Part shown: positions 42,188-45,450 of the stretch, piece after piece | Layout of the letters: each line of letters begins with the position of its first letter | Position numbering within the stretch: the first letter of the stretch is position 1 | Origin: Planctomycetaceae bacterium | Lineage (GTDB): Bacteria > Planctomycetota > Planctomycetia > Planctomycetales > Planctomycetaceae | Assembly (NCBI GenBank): GCA_021732995.1 | Contig: JAKFWA010000117.1 | Coordinates: 1 to 45,450, forward strand | Length of the DNA: 45,450 nt | Direction of reading: 5' to 3' | The notes under the pieces: model-generated | Database searches by the model: none | Seen by the model: only the letters and a program-made list of their open reading frames with translations | What the model was told of the DNA's origin: nothing | Made by a program: the position numbers and the translations under genes

Positions 42188-43051
42188 ATGCAGGTCACCA
42201 TCACCGCCATCGGACCGGACAACTGCGGCCTTGCAGATCCGATTGTGCATTTCGTGACGTCGCGCGGAGCGAACATCCACGAAATTCAGATGTACGACCA
42301 TGACATCGAGCGCGTCTTTGCCATGTTCCTGCGCATCGAATGGCTGGAAGACCAGATGTCGGTCGCCGATTTACGCAAGGCAATGATACAAATCGGTTCC
42401 GACAAAGGACTTGAGATTCGAGTCTGGTCGCGTGACGAACAACGCCGAGCGCCGCGTCTGGCCATCTGCACGACCTTCCGTCCCGAGCCCGCACTGGCGA
42501 TCCTGCGAGCGATTCGCGACCGTCGCCTCAACGCTGAAGCGGCCGTGATGATCGGCAACCGCTCCAACTGCCGGGGTGTCGCAGAGCAGTTCAACCTGCC
42601 ATTTCACATGATCGGCGACGCGAAAGGCAACCCGGACAACGAGCAGATGGTGAAGCTGCTCGACGGTCACGACGTCGACTACATCGTGCTGGCCCGGTAC
42701 ATGCGGATGATCCCTCCGACGACCTGCTGGCGCTACGCCGGTGGGCGTATCATCAATCTGCATCACGGGTTACTGCCGCCATTCCCCGGCCCGCGTCCCT
42801 ACGAAGACGCCTACAGCCGCCACATGCTGACGTTCGGGGCGACGATCCACTTCATCGTTCCGGAACTGGATGCCGGCAACCAGATCATTCATCAGGGCAC
42901 GTTCACGGTCTTCCCCGGCACCTCTCTGGAAGAAGTCAAACGCAAGGGCGAAGAAGACAACGAGCCCGCATGCCTCGTTGAGGGCCTGCGGCGAGTCGTT
43001 GATCGCGACGTCGAACTGCACTTCCATCGGGTCATCCGACGCGAGTCCTAG
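42188..43051 (+). CDS. purU: Formyltetrahydrofolate deformylase-like protein
   Basis: A 287-residue PurU-type protein: an N-terminal ACT domain (VTITAIGPDNCGLADPIVHF, about 3-75) and a formyltransferase domain (about 90-280). The catalytic Asn-His-Asp set is present: IINLHHGLLP (Asn190, His192) and ELDAGNQI (Asp228). PurU hydrolyses 10-formyl-tetrahydrofolate to formate and tetrahydrofolate, balancing one-carbon pools. It is diverged from the enterobacterial enzyme around ARYMRMIPPTTCWRYAGG, so another formyl carrier is possible. The mfnB-like gene starts 25 nt downstream, making an operon and a C1-metabolism link likely. Confidence 0.85.
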   Translation: MQVTITAIGPDNCGLADPIVHFVTSRGANIHEIQMYDHDIERVFAMFLRIEWLEDQMSVADLRKAMIQIGSDKGLEIRVWSRDEQRRAPRLAICTTFRPEPALAILRAIRDRRLNAEAAVMIGNRSNCRGVAEQFNLPFHMIGDAKGNPDNEQMVKLLDGHDVDYIVLARYMRMIPPTTCWRYAGGRIINLHHGLLPPFPGPRPYEDAYSRHMLTFGATIHFIVPELDAGNQIIHQGTFTVFPGTSLEEVKRKGEEDNEPACLVEGLRRVVDRDVELHFHRVIRRES

Positions 43052-43076
43052 CGGTCGATTTACCGAGGAACCCGCC

Positions 43077-43862
43077 TTGATCCCGCAACTTCTGGTCAGC
43101 GTCCGGAACACTGCCGAGGCCGCAGCAGCACTCGCTGGCGGGGCGTCGATCATTGATGTCAAAGAACCGCGAGCAGGAGCTCTTGGCCGCGCGTCGCTGG
43201 ACGTCATCGCGGCTATTGCGGACGTCGCCAGATCGCAGCAAGTCCCCTGCAGTGCAGCATTTGGGGAAATCTCTGAGTGGTCAGGGCCGCAGCGCCTGCA
43301 ACTGCCAACAAGTAAAGTTCAACTGGATTACGCGAAACTCGGCCTCGTTGGTGCGCCGTCCGGCGACTTCGTTCACTGCTGGGCCGAGGCGATGCAACGC
43401 ATCGAAGCCGGGTGTCTTTCGCAACCCCCGCAGTGGATTGCAGTTATCTACGCCGACTGGCGCAGCGCAGGAACTCCCGGCCCGAACGCGGTTCTGCCGG
43501 CGATTGAGACCCTGAGAACGCAGTACGGGCTGCGGGTTGCGGGCGTACTGATTGATACCTATTCGAAGACCGGCGGCAGTCTGACGGATCTGATGACGCC
43601 GGACGAACTTCGACGCCTGCGGAAAGAATCGCACGAAAAAGGACTCTTCCTGACACTGGCGGGCAGGTTGTCGACAATCGACTTGCCGGAACTCGTGCCA
43701 GTGCAACCAGATGTGATCGCCGTGCGATCGGCGGTTTGTTCGCAGTCCGACCGGCTGAACGCAGTGAATGCCTCTGCGGTCGCCGAGTTCCGGGCCGAAA
43801 TGTTTCGCCAATTCTCAGAACCGGGAGCATTGCCTCTCCACCGTGCAACTGTTCCCTCGTAG
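43077..43862 (+). CDS. mfnB: (5-formylfuran-3-yl)methyl phosphate synthase (MfnB, DUF556)
   Basis: A 261-residue homologue of MfnB, which condenses two glyceraldehyde-3-phosphate molecules into the furan precursor of methanofuran-type C1 carriers. The residues known to be catalytic in the archaeal enzyme have equivalents: Lys29 (GGASIIDVKEP), Lys87 (LDYAKLGLVG), and Asp160 and Lys164 (LIDTYSKTGGSL). Some planctomycetes and methylotrophs carry the methanofuran/tetrahydromethanopterin route for formaldehyde oxidation, which fits. TTG 43077 was chosen because GAGGAA lies 6 nt upstream and homology begins there. It follows purU by 25 nt and is closed by a terminator-like hairpin. Confidence 0.87.
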   Translation: MIPQLLVSVRNTAEAAAALAGGASIIDVKEPRAGALGRASLDVIAAIADVARSQQVPCSAAFGEISEWSGPQRLQLPTSKVQLDYAKLGLVGAPSGDFVHCWAEAMQRIEAGCLSQPPQWIAVIYADWRSAGTPGPNAVLPAIETLRTQYGLRVAGVLIDTYSKTGGSLTDLMTPDELRRLRKESHEKGLFLTLAGRLSTIDLPELVPVQPDVIAVRSAVCSQSDRLNAVNASAVAEFRAEMFRQFSEPGALPLHRATVPS

Positions 43863-43964
43863 GGCCGACATTGATTGTTCCAAGGGGTCGCAGCTGGCTA
43901 TAGTGTCTGTCTGCGGACGAGGCGGGATCGACTCATCCGCACATCATGGACGTTGACAAGACCG

Positions 43965-44009
43965 ACACCGGTCGGGTGATTTGCATCCCGTGCCGGTGTT
44001 GTTGTTTTT
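43965..44009 (+). terminator. Probable terminator after the purU-mfnB unit
   Basis: ACACCGG-T-CGGG, a 10-nt loop, CCCG-TG-CCGGTGT, then TTGTTGTTTTTG. The stem is interrupted by bulges but the T-rich tail is good. It lies in the 195-nt gap before fabZ. Confidence 0.6.
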
Positions 44010-44057
44010 GGGACGCGGTGTTTGTGGACCTGTGGTGATTGGAACGAGTAACCGAAG

Positions 44058-44534
44058 ATGCGATTCAATCTCGTCGACAAGATTTTGGAGCTGGAGAAGG
44101 GTCAGTCCATCAAGGCTGTGAAGAATCTTTCGCTCGCCGAAGAATACTTGCAGGACCACTTCCCCGGCTTTGCAGTGATGCCCGGCGTGATGATGGTTGA
44201 GACGCTCGTGCAATCCGCCGCCTGGCTGATGCGTGAGACCGAAGACTTCAAATACAGCACAATCCTGCTGAAGCAGGCCAAGGCCGTGAAGTTCAACAGC
44301 TTCGTGACCCCTGGCAAGCAACTGAAGGTGTCGATCAAGACTCATCAGTGGGGCCCGACCGAATGCACCTTCAAATGCGAAAGCGAGATTGAAGGCGAAT
44401 CGGCGGTCAGCGCCCGCATCACTCTGCAGCAACTGAATCTGCGCGATCGCAATCCGGCGATGGCGAAGACTGACGAACAACTCATTGCGAAGCTCAAAGA
44501 GATCTATCAGCAGATCTGGCAACCTCCAGCCTGA
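44058..44534 (+). CDS. fabZ: 3-hydroxyacyl-ACP dehydratase, FabZ-like
   Basis: A 158-residue hot-dog-fold dehydratase. The active-site helix region reads DHFPGFAVMPGVMMVETLVQ, with catalytic His34 and Glu48. It dehydrates 3-hydroxyacyl-ACP to trans-2-enoyl-ACP in fatty acid elongation. The C-terminal 25 residues (AKTDEQLIAKLKEIYQQIW) form an extra helix absent from typical FabZ. fabG starts 73 nt downstream on the same strand, so the two probably act in the same pathway, perhaps from one transcript. Confidence 0.85.
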   Translation: MRFNLVDKILELEKGQSIKAVKNLSLAEEYLQDHFPGFAVMPGVMMVETLVQSAAWLMRETEDFKYSTILLKQAKAVKFNSFVTPGKQLKVSIKTHQWGPTECTFKCESEIEGESAVSARITLQQLNLRDRNPAMAKTDEQLIAKLKEIYQQIWQPPA

Positions 44535-44607
44535 ACTTTCAGCTTCAGCAATTCAATAATTCATAGCGGTTTCAAACCGCACCCTCTGTGGACGAAGGAC
44601 TCACTCA

Positions 44608-45363
44608 ATGAAACTTGCAGGGAAAGTGGCACTGGTCACCGGTGGCAGCCGCGGAATCGGTCGGTCCATCGTCACGGCTCTGGCCAAAGAGGGTGCCAAG
44701 GTTGCCTTCACGTACAACTCCAATGAGGAAGCGGCCAACAACCTGGTGAAGGAACTGGAACTCGACCAGCGCGTGGCTGTGGCGTTCAAAGCGGACGCCG
44801 CCGACGGCGCGCGAGCTCAACAAGTCGTGGATGAAGTGGTCGAGAAGTTGGGATCGCTCGACATCCTGGTGAACAACGCCGGCATCATTAAGGACGGTCT
44901 GCTGGCCGCGATGTCGGAAGAGAACTGGTGTGCCGTCATCAACACCAACCTCAACAGCGTTTACCACTATTGCCACGCGGCGATTCGACCGATGATGTCT
45001 GCCCGCAAGGGACGCATCGTCAATATCTCCAGCGTGGCAGCGAACTTCGGTAACCCCGGTCAAACCAACTACGCAGCGACCAAAGGCGGCATCGAAGGAT
45101 TCACGCGTTGTCTGGCAAAGGAAGTCGGCCGTCGCGGAATCACCGTGAACGCGGTCGCTCCGGGCTTTATCGTCACCGACATGACGGAAGCCATCCGCAA
45201 CGCCGCCGGTGCGGAGATTGAGAAGCAGATTGCGATGCGTCGTCTCGGTGAGCCACAAGATATCTCGAACGCTGTCACCTTTTTGTCGCTCGACGAATCT
45301 TCTTACATCACCGGACACGTCATTACGGTCGATGGCGGTCTGACGCTCGGAAGCGGGCTGTAA
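44608..45363 (+). CDS. fabG: 3-oxoacyl-ACP reductase FabG (SDR family)
   Basis: A 251-residue short-chain dehydrogenase. The NADP-binding motif TGGSRGIGRS (11-20), NNAG (89-92), and the catalytic Ser142, Tyr155 and Lys159 (ISSVAANFGNPGQTNYAATK) are present. So are the FabG-typical C-terminal RRLGEPQDISNAVTFL and YITGHVITVDGGL. It reduces 3-oxoacyl-ACP in the fatty acid cycle. GAAGGA lies 9 nt before the ATG. It follows the FabZ-like gene; no acyl carrier protein gene is visible before the window ends. Confidence 0.92.
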   Translation: MKLAGKVALVTGGSRGIGRSIVTALAKEGAKVAFTYNSNEEAANNLVKELELDQRVAVAFKADAADGARAQQVVDEVVEKLGSLDILVNNAGIIKDGLLAAMSEENWCAVINTNLNSVYHYCHAAIRPMMSARKGRIVNISSVAANFGNPGQTNYAATKGGIEGFTRCLAKEVGRRGITVNAVAPGFIVTDMTEAIRNAAGAEIEKQIAMRRLGEPQDISNAVTFLSLDESSYITGHVITVDGGLTLGSGL

Positions 45364-45368
45364 TGTAG

Positions 45369-45395
45369 GGTGGGTCAACCGCAGGGCGACCCACC
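45369..45395. repeat. 8-bp intergenic hairpin after fabG
   Basis: GGTGGGTC, an 11-nt loop, GACCCACC, six nt after the fabG stop. It may act as a terminator. It is preceded by GTAG, as in the family B and 16304 palindromes. Confidence 0.5.
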
Positions 45396-45413
45396 AAGAT
45401 GAAACAAAGAAAG

Positions 45414-45450
45414 TTCTCCCCTCGCCCCTCTGGGGAGAGGGGTCAGGGGG
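45414..45450 (+). repeat. Dispersed GC-rich palindrome, family A (reaches window edge)
   Basis: TTCTCCCCTCGCCCC, TCT, GGGGAGAGGGGTCAGGGGG. Nearly the same as the unit at 1083 and, inverted, at the window start. Confidence 0.7.

Noticed and set aside
1-45450. CRISPR array, tRNA, insertion sequence or prophage
   Set aside because: Scanned by eye; no regularly spaced repeats, no tRNA T-loop pattern with a cloverleaf, and no transposase, integrase or phage structural gene.

Overview
The window comes from a planctomycete (Planctomycetota, class Planctomycetia). This rests on two DUF1501 proteins with Tat-type leaders, a DUF1549/DUF1553 protein, an ECF sigma factor of the Rhodopirellula/Verrucomicrobium type, a Flp-type pilin of planctomycetal style, an MfnB homologue of the C1 (methanofuran/tetrahydromethanopterin) route, and GC-rich intergenic palindromes. 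No tRNA, rRNA operon, CRISPR array, transposase or integrase was seen. The window looks chromosomal, mostly housekeeping genes with a few accessory patches.

Layout. 1-8.7 kb: coproheme decarboxylase hemQ, an M32 carboxypeptidase, a Tat-exported protein of unknown function, dprA and a short uvrA. 9-13.1 kb: a DUF1501 protein closed by a strong terminator, then an ECF sigma factor followed by a membrane protein that joins a sigma-regulator-like N-terminus to DUF1549 and DUF1553. 13.4-16.4 kb: an FAD-dependent desaturase-like enzyme, a histidine kinase, and a 57-residue Flp pilin followed by a hairpin with perfect 25-bp arms. 16.4-21 kb (minus strand): a di-heme cytochrome, a lipoprotein with a C-terminal CxxCH, a small secreted protein and a dihydroorotate-dehydrogenase-like protein. 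21.3-24.4 kb (minus): a DUF374 acyltransferase, an orphan DNA methyltransferase with permuted motif order, rpsD and rnpB. 24.5-33 kb: a second DUF1501 protein, a GT-C-like membrane protein, an ABC-2-like permease, an ECF sigma factor overlapping a four-helix membrane protein, and an ankyrin protein.

33-39 kb is the accessory-looking part. A methyltransferase is followed by a two-gene minus-strand cassette. First comes a metallophosphoesterase with the purple-acid-phosphatase signature. Then comes an 875-residue protein that joins a trypsin-like protease, a DNA/RNA non-specific (NUC) endonuclease and a DUF3465-like tail. Neither protein has an export signal, and the cassette ends in a clear terminator. 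A macro-domain protein lies upstream on the same strand, past a 0.4-kb gap. I consider this the best candidate for an undescribed system: a protease-gated cytosolic nuclease, possibly for defence or programmed cell death. That role is inference.

39-45.4 kb: a cysteine-less FmdB-like protein, a large secreted protein, rpsT, a purU-mfnB pair (one-carbon metabolism), and fabZ and fabG (fatty acid synthesis). Several families of dispersed palindromes occupy the intergenic spaces and both window ends.
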